From assembly GCF_027214005.1 (NCBI RefSeq), contig NZ_JAPWGY010000004.1, positions 248,001 through 312,000 on the forward strand: 64,000 nucleotides of DNA, given 5' to 3'. Positions 7,511 through 16,915 of this stretch are shown here, piece by piece; position 1 is the stretch's first letter; each line of letters opens with the position of its first letter. A program made the translations under genes and the position numbers. A model generated the notes under the pieces. The model made no database searches. It saw only the letters and a list, made by a program, of their open reading frames with translations, and was not told the DNA's origin. The DNA comes from Kiloniella laminariae. GTDB lineage: Bacteria; Pseudomonadota; Alphaproteobacteria; Kiloniellales; Kiloniellaceae.

Positions 7511-10498
7511 ATGGCGAAATTAGATGTTCTGGATGGTCGCGCTCTTGATGAGCTGCGGAACCGACTAAAAGGTGAAGAGAAATTTACCCCCGCGAGAGCA
7601 CTCAGGGATGATTTGGAAACCCGTCTTGTCGCTATGCGGCAGGATACCGTAAATCATCCTCTCGGTAATCCTGTACTGGAACTGGCCCATGACTTGTCAG
7701 AAAAGCTTTCTTCTGGCCAGATTTCAATGGCAAATCTGCAGGAGCTGATCCAGATCCTCTCTGCTGAGGCCTTTGCTGATCGGGCTGAACGCGTGGGCCA
7801 ATATGTGGGGCTTGCTGATCAGGACGAAAACCGGGCACGCCTGGCGTCTCTTTTCAAATCACTTGCCTATGACGATGGGGATACGCTGGTTCCCTTCGAA
7901 GAATTCAGTCGTCGTGTTGAACGAGAAGCTATGGGTATTGTCATTACGGCGCATCCGACCTTTGGCCTTTCGCAGGAACACTATCAGGCTTTGGCCCAGT
8001 TCGCTGCGGATGAGACCCTGGGTGGACAGGCCCTGGAAGCTTCTGATCTGGAGCGTTTGAGCAAACTTGTCATTGAGCAAAGCCATGAGCCGGATCAGAA
8101 AATCAATCTGCTTGCAGAGCACGGACAGGCACAAAAGGCGATAGAATCAATCCAACAGGCGATGAGGGGTGTCTATGATGTCGTCCTCAGTATCGCAGCC
8201 GAGCTTTATCCCGAGAACTGGACGGAGTTAACGCCACGGGTTCTGACAATCGCAAGCTGGGTCGGATACGATCTGGATGGACGGACAGATATTTCCTGGG
8301 CAGATACGCTACACACAAGGATGAAAGTCCAGGTGGCGCAGCTGAAATATTATGCTGCCGCGCTGAACACCATCTCTGGTGATCTGGATAATGACCATGA
8401 TGAGCTGGCAACGACACTGGCGCTGGTCAAAAGCCGGGTTACGCTTGCTTTGCATGTGGCGGAAAAGGAAACCGCGTTTTTCAGCAGTGAATATGCGACC
8501 GGCGACGAGTTGAGCGAGGTATCCCGCCGGATTGTCGAGGATGATGGTTCTCGGCTGGTTCACACGGTTGAGCTGATTGACGCATTAAACCGCTCGGTTG
8601 CGTTGACAAACGACCTTTCGGTCAAACGTGCCTTGATTATTCTCAGATCAGAGGTGGCGAACTACGGCCTTGCAACCTCGCATATGCATGTTCGCCTGAA
8701 TGCGGCCCAGTTGCATAACGCGGTGCGTAAAAGCATTGGCATGGAGGGTGAACCTGATGATCCTGGCCGTCGGCGGGGGAATTTCCGCGCCCTGTCTGGC
8801 CTGCTGGATGACGTCAAACCTGTTCGAATTAACTTTGGATCACTGGCTGCAGAAAATACCACGGCCAAACGTATGTTTATGCTGCTAGCCCAGATGATCA
8901 AATATGTGGATGCTTCTGCGCCGATACGGTTCCTGATTGCTGAATGTGATACGCCTTTTACCATTCTTACGGCGCTTTATTACGCTCGCCTGTTCGGCGT
9001 TGATGATGTTCTTGATATCTCGCCTCTGTTTGAAACGGGTACGGCGCTTGAGCGCGGCAGTGAGGTCATTGCCGAGCTGCTGGAGAACGAACACTACCGG
9101 GCCTATGTAAAAAAACGCGGGCGCCTTTGTATCCAGACCGGCTTCTCTGACGCGGGGCGGTATCTGGGGCAGGTTTCAGCCTCTCTGGCGATTGAACGGC
9201 TTCACATGAAGCTGGCACGTCTGATGGCTGACCAGAAGTTGTCCGGGGTTGAGGTCGTGATCTTTGATACCCACGGGGAGTCTATCGGGCGGGGTGCCCA
9301 TCCGGTCAGCTTTGCCGACCGGCTAAAGTATGTTTCCTCACCCATGACGCGCTCTCTCTTTGCCAAAAACCGGATTCCCCTGAAACACGAAGTCAGTTTC
9401 CAGGGAGGAGATGGTTATCTTTACTTTGGTACGCCCAAACTGGCGATGACGACCCTGACCCGTTTGCTGGAACATGCTTTGGGGACCCCCCAGGCCGACG
9501 AAGAAGATGCCTTCTATACCAATACAGACTATTCCCTCGACTTTTTCCTGAGTCTAAAATCGTTTCATGAGACGACGCTGGAAAATCGGGATTATGCAGC
9601 TTTGCTGGGGTCTTTCAGTACCAATCTGCTCTATCAGACAGGATCTCGTAAAAGCAAGCGCCAGCATGAAAAGCACCATGGGATTGATCGGGGGCATCCT
9701 TCGCAGATCCGCGCGATACCGCACAATGCCATCCTGCAACAGCTGGGGTATCTGGCCAATACAGCTGGTGGTTTCGGCACGGCGATTTCACGGGATCTTG
9801 ATGCTTTCGTCAAATTGCATGGCGAATCAGACCGGGTGCGGCGCTTTATGGATATGGTTTCCTATGCCAAAGGCCTGAGCAGTCTGAATACACCAGAGGC
9901 CTATGCGGCCCTGTTTAATCCCCGCTACTGGCTGGCGAAGGCTTATGCTGTCAAGCATACCTTGCGGGCGGAAGATCAGCTTCGCCTTTCAGAACTTGTT
10001 GCGGATACAGGTCGCTATGATGGAATGAGCCGGATGCTTCAGACCTTCCGCCGGGATGCGATCAGCCTGCATCGCGGGCTTGATGCGTTGAGTGCAGATG
10101 GACAGGAAAAGGTTTTCCCGTTTGATACCCGCCGCCGGATCAACCTGATTATCCTGCATGTTGTGCGTCTGTGCCTGATACAGGAGATTTTTCTTCTGGC
10201 CATGCGTATTCCTCCCTTCGCCACCCGGAATGATCTGACACTTGATGATTTGATCCAGGATATCCTGGCGATGGAAATTCCTGCTGCCATAGCGGAGTTG
10301 AAGGCGACCTTCCCGGTGTATCAGGTTCAGACACATTTTGACGAAGGCGACTATGGTGAACCAAGCGAATACCGGGACAATGAGAACCGGGACTATTCAA
10401 AAGAACACAGAAGCATCTTCGGCCCTATCGAGGAGCTCTATGATCTCTGTCGCCGGATTTCCGTGGCTGTTTCAAACAGTATCGGTGCTCACGGATAA
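7511..10498 (+). CDS. ppc: Divergent phosphoenolpyruvate carboxylase
   Basis: A 995-residue cytoplasmic enzyme that would add bicarbonate to phosphoenolpyruvate to make oxaloacetate, refilling the TCA cycle. Family landmarks are in order: 'TAHPT' with His148 (residues 146-150), 'QTGFSDAGRYLG' (about 541-552), 'DTHGESIGRG' with His588 and Arg594, 'GSRKSKR' at 711-717, and 'RAIP' at 734-737. These match the two catalytic histidines and the PEP-site arginines of classical PEPC. Differences are clear: TAHPTF instead of TAHPTE, Arg550 where classical enzymes have a Lys, a shortened Gly-rich loop after His588, and a C-terminus ending NSIGAHG rather than NTG. It is longer than the E. coli enzyme (about 880 residues). 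It is a single gene with its own terminator. Confidence 0.85.
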   Translation: MAKLDVLDGRALDELRNRLKGEEKFTPARALRDDLETRLVAMRQDTVNHPLGNPVLELAHDLSEKLSSGQISMANLQELIQILSAEAFADRAERVGQYVGLADQDENRARLASLFKSLAYDDGDTLVPFEEFSRRVEREAMGIVITAHPTFGLSQEHYQALAQFAADETLGGQALEASDLERLSKLVIEQSHEPDQKINLLAEHGQAQKAIESIQQAMRGVYDVVLSIAAELYPENWTELTPRVLTIASWVGYDLDGRTDISWADTLHTRMKVQVAQLKYYAAALNTISGDLDNDHDELATTLALVKSRVTLALHVAEKETAFFSSEYATGDELSEVSRRIVEDDGSRLVHTVELIDALNRSVALTNDLSVKRALIILRSEVANYGLATSHMHVRLNAAQLHNAVRKSIGMEGEPDDPGRRRGNFRALSGLLDDVKPVRINFGSLAAENTTAKRMFMLLAQMIKYVDASAPIRFLIAECDTPFTILTALYYARLFGVDDVLDISPLFETGTALERGSEVIAELLENEHYRAYVKKRGRLCIQTGFSDAGRYLGQVSASLAIERLHMKLARLMADQKLSGVEVVIFDTHGESIGRGAHPVSFADRLKYVSSPMTRSLFAKNRIPLKHEVSFQGGDGYLYFGTPKLAMTTLTRLLEHALGTPQADEEDAFYTNTDYSLDFFLSLKSFHETTLENRDYAALLGSFSTNLLYQTGSRKSKRQHEKHHGIDRGHPSQIRAIPHNAILQQLGYLANTAGGFGTAISRDLDAFVKLHGESDRVRRFMDMVSYAKGLSSLNTPEAYAALFNPRYWLAKAYAVKHTLRAEDQLRLSELVADTGRYDGMSRMLQTFRRDAISLHRGLDALSADGQEKVFPFDTRRRINLIILHVVRLCLIQEIFLLAMRIPPFATRNDLTLDDLIQDILAMEIPAAIAELKATFPVYQVQTHFDEGDYGEPSEYRDNENRDYSKEHRSIFGPIEELYDLCRRISVAVSNSIGAHG

Positions 10499-10532
10499 TC
10501 AATAGCCCGGGTTTTAAAGGGTTTGTGTTTAC

Positions 10533-10561
10533 CACTCAGGGAGCTTTCTGCTCCCTGAGTG
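10533..10561 (+). terminator. Terminator after ppc
   Basis: A perfect 12-base inverted repeat (CACTCAGGGAGC / GCTCCCTGAGTG) with a 5-base loop, followed by a T-rich stretch (CTTTGGGCCTTTTATATTTT). It begins 34 bases after the ppc stop. Confidence 0.85.
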
Positions 10562-10655
10562 CTTTGGGCCTTTTATATTTTCGGGTTTGACTTGGCAGGG
10601 GGGAAGGCGAAACAATGCCCTGCTTTCCAGTCTTATAAACTTGTGGAGTTGAGTT

Positions 10656-11195
10656 GTGATTGATGAGGTGCTGGACTTTTGGTTCGCGGCGGGGATGGAG
10701 AAACGGTGGTTTGTGAAAGACCCTGAATTTGACAGGCTTATCCGCGATAAACTGTTGCCTCTTTATCAACAGGCTTCGGCTGAAAAGCTTGAGAGCTGGC
10801 GTCAGCACGGCAGGGGATCTCTGGCCTTGTGTATACTTCTGGATCAAGTTCCCCGAAATCTCTTTCGCAATGATCCCCGGTCTTTTGCAACGGACAGCTA
10901 TGCGCTGAAAGTGGCGGAACAGGCCGTTGCAAAAGCATGGGACAAGACACTGGAAGAACGGGAGAAGGTCTTTCTCTATCTACCGTTCGAACACAGTGAG
11001 AAGCTTGAGAATCAAGAGAAGTCGCTGGAACTCTTTGCAGGGCTTGGGCGCGACAGCAACTGGTATGACTATGCGGTGAAACACGCCGAAATCATCAGGC
11101 GCTTTGGGCGGTTCCCGCACAGGAATGCAGTCCTCGGGCGAGAAAATACACCTGAGGAAGCTGCTTTCCTGCTTGAGCCGGGATCCTCTTTTTAA
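10656..11195 (+). CDS. DUF924 family protein
   Basis: A 179-residue helical cytoplasmic protein of the DUF924 family. It shows the typical N-terminal 'VLDFWFAAG...RWF' pattern, 'LCILLDQVPRNLFR' at about 56-69, 'FLYLPFEHSE' and a final 'FGRFPHRNAVLGRENTPEE' segment. The fold is TPR-like and the function is not established. It begins with GTG; a GGAG site lies 7 bases upstream, and no nearby ATG fits the family start, so GTG is favoured. It follows the ppc terminator as an independent unit and converges with the glutathionyl-hydroquinone reductase gene. Confidence 0.85.
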   Translation: MIDEVLDFWFAAGMEKRWFVKDPEFDRLIRDKLLPLYQQASAEKLESWRQHGRGSLALCILLDQVPRNLFRNDPRSFATDSYALKVAEQAVAKAWDKTLEEREKVFLYLPFEHSEKLENQEKSLELFAGLGRDSNWYDYAVKHAEIIRRFGRFPHRNAVLGRENTPEEAAFLLEPGSSF

Positions 11196-11207
11196 AGAAA
11201 CAGATTA

Positions 11208-12182
11208 TCAGCGTTTGTGAGGCATGTTGTAATCTATCTCTGGTCCTTCGGGGATGATGCCTGTTGGATTTATTGTTTCGTGACTGCCATAATAATGTGC
11301 CTTGATATGCGGAATGTTTACTGTTTCAGCAACTCCGGGGTACTGGTAAAGCTCCCGGGTCAGAGCCCAGAGATTGGGATAGTCTACCAAGCGCTTTTTA
11401 TTACATTTGAAGTGCCCGAAATATACGGGGTCAAAACGTACCAAGGTGGTGAAAAGCCGCCAGTCAGCTTCGGTGAGTTGATCCCCTGCGAGATATTTCT
11501 GATGATCCAGACGGCTTTCAAGTTCATCAAGAGCTGCGAAAAGAGCTTTAAAAGCTTCTGAGTAGGCTTCCTGGCTTGTTGCGAAACCGCATTTGTAAAC
11601 GCCATTGTTAATGGCGTGATAGACCTTCTGGTTAATCTGGTCAATTTCTCTATGCAGAGTTGCGGGATAAAAGTCCGGAGCCTCTTTTTCAGCAAAGGCA
11701 TCAAAAGAAGAGTTCAGCATACGAATGATTTCGGCAGATTCATTACTGACAATGGTCTGTTCTTTTTTATCCCAGAGAACAGGAACGGTGACACGGCCAG
11801 TATAGTGAGGATCGGCCTTTGTATAGATCTGGTGTAAATAATCCATATTATAGAGGTGATCTTCGGTAGACCCCAGGTCGCCAGGGTGAAACTCCCAGCC
11901 GTTTTCCTTCATGCGCCAGTGGACAATGGAAACAGAAATCGCCTTTTCCAGTCCTTTGAGCTTTCTGAAAATCAGGGCGCGGTGTGCCCAGGGACAGGCC
12001 AGATTAACATAAAGATGGTACCGTCCACTCTCAGCAATGTACCCTTTTTCACCATTGGGACCGGGGGATCCGTCAAGGGTGACCCAGTTCCTGAATTGGG
12101 CATCTTTTCGTTGGAACCTGCCATTACTTGCTTTGGTTTCGTACCAGACATCGTGCCATATGCCCTCTACCAGTTTACCCAT
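11208..12182 (-). CDS. Glutathionyl-hydroquinone reductase (Xi-class GST, YqjG/ECM4 family)
   Basis: A 324-residue cytoplasmic enzyme that uses glutathione to remove the glutathionyl group from glutathionyl-hydroquinones. The catalytic Cys63 sits in 'NLACPWAHR', the signature of Xi-class glutathione transferases. The thioredoxin-like N-domain is followed by 'VPVLWDKKEQTIVSNESAEI' (the cis-Pro and glutathione-binding strand) and an all-helical C-domain ending in 'HETINPTGIIPEGPEIDY', which is conserved in this class. The length fits the family. It is followed on the same strand upstream by a pirin gene at a 56-base distance; both families protect against quinones or flavonoids, so co-expression is plausible but not shown. 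Confidence 0.93.
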   Translation of the reverse strand: MGKLVEGIWHDVWYETKASNGRFQRKDAQFRNWVTLDGSPGPNGEKGYIAESGRYHLYVNLACPWAHRALIFRKLKGLEKAISVSIVHWRMKENGWEFHPGDLGSTEDHLYNMDYLHQIYTKADPHYTGRVTVPVLWDKKEQTIVSNESAEIIRMLNSSFDAFAEKEAPDFYPATLHREIDQINQKVYHAINNGVYKCGFATSQEAYSEAFKALFAALDELESRLDHQKYLAGDQLTEADWRLFTTLVRFDPVYFGHFKCNKKRLVDYPNLWALTRELYQYPGVAETVNIPHIKAHYYGSHETINPTGIIPEGPEIDYNMPHKR

Positions 12183-12238
12183 AATATTCTCCTGTTTGTC
12201 TTTTGTCTCAAATGTGTGTGATCAGTCACGGCAGATTT

Positions 12239-12946
12239 TCAGCAGGATACTGGCAGGTCGAAAAAGAGGACCTCGGTATTTTCCAGTGCCGTTAGCTCGA
12301 GAAACTCTTCTTTTTGAATCAAAGCTCCAGCCCGTTCACCAAGAGAAGAACCGTTCAGATCAACCTGTCCCGCGGCAACAACAAGGTACCCCTGGCGATC
12401 ATGACCGATTGTTTGTTTCAGACTGTCTCCTTTCGCCAGATGGGTACCAAACAGGGTGGCATCCTGATGAATATGCAGTGCTTCTGGATATTGCTGCTGG
12501 CCTGAAACCAGGGCACGAAAACCGCCCTGATAATCTCTGGCGGCAAAGGCCTTTTGTTCCCAGCGGGGAGGAAGACCCTCTGCTGAGGGCTGAAGCCAGA
12601 TCTGAAAGAGGGTCGTTGCCTCAGAACCATGATTGTATTCACTGTGAAGGATGCCGCTCCCGGCGCTCATGACCTGGATATCACCTGCAGGGGTTAATCC
12701 CTTGTTGGAAAGATGATCCTCATGGAAAATCGTTCCCTTTCTGACATAGGTAATGATTTCCATATTCTGGTGCCCGTGCATCGGAAAACCCTTCCCTGGT
12801 TGAATCTCATCGTCGTTCCAGACCAGCAGAGGACCAACGCCGTTCCGGGATGGATTGTTGTATCCGGCAAAACTGAAATGATATCTGGCATTAAGCCAGT
12901 CATTTGAAAAGCGGCCGAGGGTTTCGAAGGGACGGATATCAATCAT
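12239..12946 (-). CDS. Pirin family protein
   Basis: A 235-residue bicupin of the pirin family. The N-terminal cupin carries the metal-binding set His57, His59, His101 and Glu103 ('FPMHGHQNMEI' and 'GILHSEYN'). The second cupin (about residues 130-230) ends in the 'TEVLFFDLP' type strand. Bacterial pirins include quercetin dioxygenases and metabolic regulators; which applies here is unknown. The ATG at 12946 has AAGGA 8 bases upstream, and is preferred over an upstream in-frame start at 13033. The gene diverges from a LysR-type regulator, which is a usual arrangement for a LysR regulator and its target. Confidence 0.9.
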   Translation of the reverse strand: MIDIRPFETLGRFSNDWLNARYHFSFAGYNNPSRNGVGPLLVWNDDEIQPGKGFPMHGHQNMEIITYVRKGTIFHEDHLSNKGLTPAGDIQVMSAGSGILHSEYNHGSEATTLFQIWLQPSAEGLPPRWEQKAFAARDYQGGFRALVSGQQQYPEALHIHQDATLFGTHLAKGDSLKQTIGHDRQGYLVVAAGQVDLNGSSLGERAGALIQKEEFLELTALENTEVLFFDLPVSC

Positions 12947-13071
12947 CTTGCTGTCCTTGGATGAAGTGTTACTTGCTGTTCTCTCCAATATAGATATGTT
13001 GATATTTGAATGTAATATGTCGAATGAGAACAAGATTGTTTCTTTCAGGAAACAGTTGAGGCAGAAAACTC

Positions 13072-13980
13072 ATGGATCTAAATGAAATGGCGGTTTTTGC
13101 CGCCGTGGTTGAATACGAAAGCTTTACAGCGTCAGCCAGAGCATTGGGGGTGAGCAAGTCTGCGGTGTCCAAGCAGATTAACCGGCTGGAGGATCGTCTG
13201 GGGATCCGTCTGTTGAACCGTACGACACGGCGCTTGTCACTGACGGAAGCGGGCGCGGTCTTCTTTGAGAGTTGCCAACAGATCATATCCATTGCCCAAG
13301 AAGCCGAACAGGCTGTATCTCAACTGAGTAACACGCCGCGCGGGGTGCTCAAAATCAATGCGCCGATGTCATTTGGCATCAAGCAGATGGGCCCCCTTTT
13401 GGCCGCGTTCCAGAAAACCTATCCCGAGATTGAAATCGATGTGGTCCTTAATGATCAGGTGGTGGATCTTGTCGACGAGGGGTTTGATGTAGGGATCCGA
13501 ATCGGGAGTTTGATGGACTCCCGGTTGATGGCAAAGAAAGTTGCTGATTGCCGGATGGCTGTGGTTGCCTCCCCGACCTTCTTGCCTCCAGAAGAAGAGC
13601 CGACAGTCCCTGCTGAATTGAGTGGGCTGAACTATCTGCAATACAGCTATCTTCCCAGAAAATCAGGATTGAAATTTTCCCGTGACGAGGGGCAGGTTAC
13701 GGTCCAGGTAAAGGGAAAAATGACAGCCAACAACGGGGATTTTATTCTATCTGCCGTTATGGCCGGAATGGGAATTGCCTGCATGCCAACATTTATATGT
13801 GGCGATTTGATCCAGCAGAAACGTCTGAAACAGTTGCTGCCACAATGGGAGATCGATACGGATATTGCGATTTATCTGGTTTATCCTGTGAACCGCAATC
13901 TACCACCCAAGGTCCGGGCCTTTATAGATTTTGTGTCAAAACATTTTTCTGGGCGACCGGTTTGGGACAAAGGTTTCTGA
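13072..13980 (+). CDS. LysR-family transcriptional regulator
   Basis: A 302-residue DNA-binding regulator. Residues 1-60 form the winged helix-turn-helix ('SFTASARALGVSKSAVSKQI' is the recognition part), joined by a linker helix to a periplasmic-binding-like effector domain from about residue 90 to 295. The effector is unknown. It is transcribed away from the pirin gene with 125 bases between the two starts, so it probably regulates pirin and possibly the glutathionyl-hydroquinone reductase gene. Its similarity is to the CrgA/aaeR-like group that often responds to aromatic compounds, judged by pattern only. Confidence 0.92.
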   Translation: MDLNEMAVFAAVVEYESFTASARALGVSKSAVSKQINRLEDRLGIRLLNRTTRRLSLTEAGAVFFESCQQIISIAQEAEQAVSQLSNTPRGVLKINAPMSFGIKQMGPLLAAFQKTYPEIEIDVVLNDQVVDLVDEGFDVGIRIGSLMDSRLMAKKVADCRMAVVASPTFLPPEEEPTVPAELSGLNYLQYSYLPRKSGLKFSRDEGQVTVQVKGKMTANNGDFILSAVMAGMGIACMPTFICGDLIQQKRLKQLLPQWEIDTDIAIYLVYPVNRNLPPKVRAFIDFVSKHFSGRPVWDKGF

Positions 13981-14318
13981 CAATGTCGTATCATTTTGAT
14001 TCATTGGGCTTATCCAAAGAATTTTTGTCATAGAGAAAGTTTTCTTTGAGTTGTTTAAAAATCATGCTATCGAGAAATGACACTTAGAAATCCTTGAGCA
14101 GGGCCTTAATCGCTTCATGCAAAAGTTAGTTGAACAGCTTCGACGACGACGAATCTGCCCTCGAACATCAGTTCGCAGGGCGGCGGGTCTGTGTCGTCAA
14201 AAGGGCTGTCCAGTAGCTTGAATTTCAGGTGACCCTGCACAAACCAGAGACAACAGTCTGCTTTATGTTTCTCTATTTTTTGTAACCCTGGTTTTAAGGG
14301 TTAACTGCAGGATGTCCC
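13981..14318. other. 338-bp region between LysR and GNAT genes
   Basis: No clearly supported gene. The first part (13981-14090) is AT-rich. On the minus strand 14115-14240 encodes a short peptide described separately. The GNAT gene on the plus strand starts at the right edge, and a 'GTTTTAAGGGTTAACTGCAGG' segment lies just before it. Confidence 0.5.
14115..14240 (-). other. Possible small or relic ORF
   Basis: From a GTG at 14240 this frame gives a 41-residue peptide, 'VQGHLKFKLLDSPFDDTDPP' and on to 'CELMFEGRFVVVEAVQLTFA', then TGA. It has a protein-like alternation of hydrophobic and charged residues. The frame stays open upstream to a TAA near 14300 with no ATG and no good ribosome site, so it may be the tail of a decayed gene or a very short gene. 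I do not recognise the family. Confidence 0.25.
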
Positions 14319-14849
14319 ATGTGTGAATTTACAATTTTTCCCCAAGCCGTTGAAGACGAAGTCCTTCTTGACCCGCTGTTGGATATTACTTTTGGCTCCA
14401 ACCGGAAAGCCCGCCCTTCCTATCGGCTCCGCGATGGAATCGACCCGATTGACCAGTTGTGTTTTTCTGCCAAGTCCCCGGAAGGTGAGTTTCTGGCAAC
14501 CCTGCGCTTCTGGCCAGTTTTGATCGGGGGCGAGGAAGCTCTGTTGCTCGGGCCTCTGGCTGTTCAACCGCATTTACAGGGGAAGGGTATTGGCAAGGCA
14601 CTCGTTGCCCATGGAGTGAAGCAAGCCAAAGAGCTGGGTTACAGGATCTGTTTTGTCGTTGGCGAGCAGCGTTATTATGCTCCTTATGGTTTCGTTCCGG
14701 CGCATGCCCTTGGTTTTGATATGCCAGTACCGGTTGATACTGACAGATTTCAGGTTATGACACTTCAAGGCACAAGTTTTGACCTCCTGCCCAAAGGAGT
14801 GATTGAAATCTGGAACAGGGCCCCTGTCCGAAAGAGGAAGGCGCTTTAA
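14319..14849 (+). CDS. GNAT-family N-acetyltransferase
   Basis: A 176-residue cytoplasmic acetyltransferase of the YhbS-like GNAT branch. Acetyl-CoA would be bound by the 'QGKGIG' loop at residues 87-92, preceded by the strand 'LLLGPLAVQP'. A later 'YYAPYGF' segment is also typical of this branch. The acceptor substrate is not known. It stands alone on the plus strand, and its stop codon shares bases with the stop of the interrupted membrane protein gene coming from the other side (TTAA at 14846-14849). Confidence 0.88.
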   Translation: MCEFTIFPQAVEDEVLLDPLLDITFGSNRKARPSYRLRDGIDPIDQLCFSAKSPEGEFLATLRFWPVLIGGEEALLLGPLAVQPHLQGKGIGKALVAHGVKQAKELGYRICFVVGEQRYYAPYGFVPAHALGFDMPVPVDTDRFQVMTLQGTSFDLLPKGVIEIWNRAPVRKRKAL

Positions 14850-16915
14850 CGGCCTTCGCGGTACCAGGCGGCGATTGCCGTAAACAACAGAAGACTCAGG
14901 TATAACCAAGGAGGGAGCAGATCTACTCTGCTGTCACCTATAATACGCTCAGCCTTTCTTGGCAGGAAGCCAAGCCAGTTGTTTCCATGAAAAACAGTTC
15001 TGCCAGGAGTTAATCGTAATTGAGGCAAAGCTGTATTCTGTAATGATATGATTCCCCCGCCCCGGCTCTCGATGAGGGGCGTCAGGGGAGCAGAATCAGC
15101 GGTAACTTTCTCATGTTCCGGGCCGTTTCGGTGTTGCTGGGCCACAAGTGAGCGTGGTCCGTCATTGATTGTTTAAACGCCGGGTTCCGTGGCCTCAATA
15201 GTCTTGATGGCCAGGCCATTGCTTCCGGGCTCAAGGGGAAGGGAGAAGATTTCTCCAGAAGGGGATTCGACAGTGAGTTCTACAGGAGTATCTGACAAAC
15301 TCTGTCGATGAACCGTCAGGCGGTTATTACTCAGACTGGCCTTGAGCTGTTCTTCATCGAGTTCCGGCTCTTTCATCAACCAGTGCGCCAAGCGGCGGAT
15401 AAGCTCTGTTTGAGGGCCTCCTCCCTCTACGTTTCTGCCCCAGAGCCAGATATGATCACTGGTGATCTGGGCAACCCGCCCTTTACCGAAATGATCCAGC
15501 ACCAGAAGGGGCTGGGCCTTTGCACCGGTCATAACCGTCCAGCCGCTCAGGGTGTCCGTGTCCACCTGGCGGAACCACCGCCCCCAGGTGGGGGGCTGGA
15601 TGTTATCTGTATTGGCGTCGGGCAGGGATGCCGTCACCGGGTGCCTTAAACCCAATTCTGTCACAAGTGGATGAAAAGCTGTCTCGCTGATGGTGCCCAG
15701 GGGTTCTGCCGGAAGCATGGTTCCCAGGGAAGTGTTGTAGAGTGATGCCGGGGATGCATAGCCAGGGCCGCCGACTTCAAGCAAGGCTCCTCCCTGTTCG
15801 ACATAGCGGACAATATTGGTCAGATAGTGGCTGGGCAGGAAACCCTGGCGCTGATATTGATCGAATATGATCAGGTCGAAATCGGCTAGTTTGACTTCGA
15901 ACAGTTCGTGGATCGGAAAGGCAATGAGCGAAAGCTCCCGTATCGGAGTTCCGTCCTGCTTTTGAGGATGGCGCAGGATAGTGAAGTGGATAAGATCAAC
16001 GGATGGATCCGCCTTGAGAATATTCCGCCAGGCACGTTCGCCAGGGTGTGGTTCTCCCGAAATCAACAGAACCTTTAAGCGGTCTCTAACTCCGTTGGTC
16101 TCAAAAATGGCCCGGTTGTTGATCTCGGTAATTTCGTCAGGCAAGGGTTCAACGGAAAGGTCAAAGGTGGTCAATCCCCTGTTTTCAAGAAGAAGTTCCT
16201 GGGTAAAGGGAACACCAACCGGTACCTGAGTTTCTGAAACTTTTTCACCATTTTGACGCAGGGTAACCCAGGCCGGTAATGAAAGGTTGTCTGCATTGTC
16301 ATCGACAATTCGATAGGTGAGTTTGGCGGTTTGGCCGATAATACTGAAGGCTGGAGCTTGCTCGATGATCAGGCGTCTGTCTTGACGCTGAGGGTCCCCG
16401 GCCAGAAGCAGGTGAAGCGGGACCTCGTCTGGAATATCTGTCTCTGCGAGGGAGGCGGGAATATCATGAACCAGTCCATCCGTGATGAAGACGACACCGG
16501 ACAAGCGGCTTTTCTCTTCCTGGGTCAGATTGATGTTGGCAAAGATATTTGTGCCCTGTTCTTCAGTTCCGCTCACGCTGATTGTTTTCAGCACAAGATC
16601 ACTGCGTTTATTGACCTGGGCATGCAAGTCACTCAGTGCATCGGATGCCTGTCTGCGTCTCTGGTCATAGGTCATGGAGGGGCTGTTGTCGACTACAGCT
16701 ATTATCAGCTCGGGAAGGGGCTCGCTGATTTTTTCGTGAAGAGTCGGGTTGGCAATAAAAAGAGTGATCAGAGCAATGAAGCTGCTTCTGAAAAGGCTGC
16801 CTTTGCTTTTGAGGACCAAGAGACCAAGCAGGGTTGCAAGAGACAGACCTATAACCAGATAAACCACTGACCAAGGTAACAGAGGTGCCCATTCTATCCC
16901 GTAGTTGGTAATCAT
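14846..16915 (-). pseudogene. Glutamine-amidotransferase-like membrane protein with an in-frame TAA
   Basis: The minus-strand frame begins at 16915 with two membrane segments, continues through a von Willebrand-like and class I amidotransferase-like region, and reaches a TAA at 15173-15175 after 580 residues ('EATEPGV*'). The same frame then continues for 108 codons ('TINDGPRSLVAQQH...') and ends in a membrane segment and 'WYREGR', the normal end of this family. Read through, the protein would be 689 residues, close to the roughly 690 I recall for the family. TAA sits where an aromatic residue (Tyr, TAT or TAC) would be expected, so a single base change is the simplest cause. It is the last gene of the moxR operon and overlaps DUF4159 by 4 bases (ATGA). 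The truncated form lacks the last membrane helix. Confidence 0.75.

Noticed and set aside
14846-15175. Frameshift as the cause of the interrupted membrane protein
   Set aside because: The two halves are in the same frame (the stop and the later codons are spaced by multiples of three), so a nonsense change fits and a frameshift does not.
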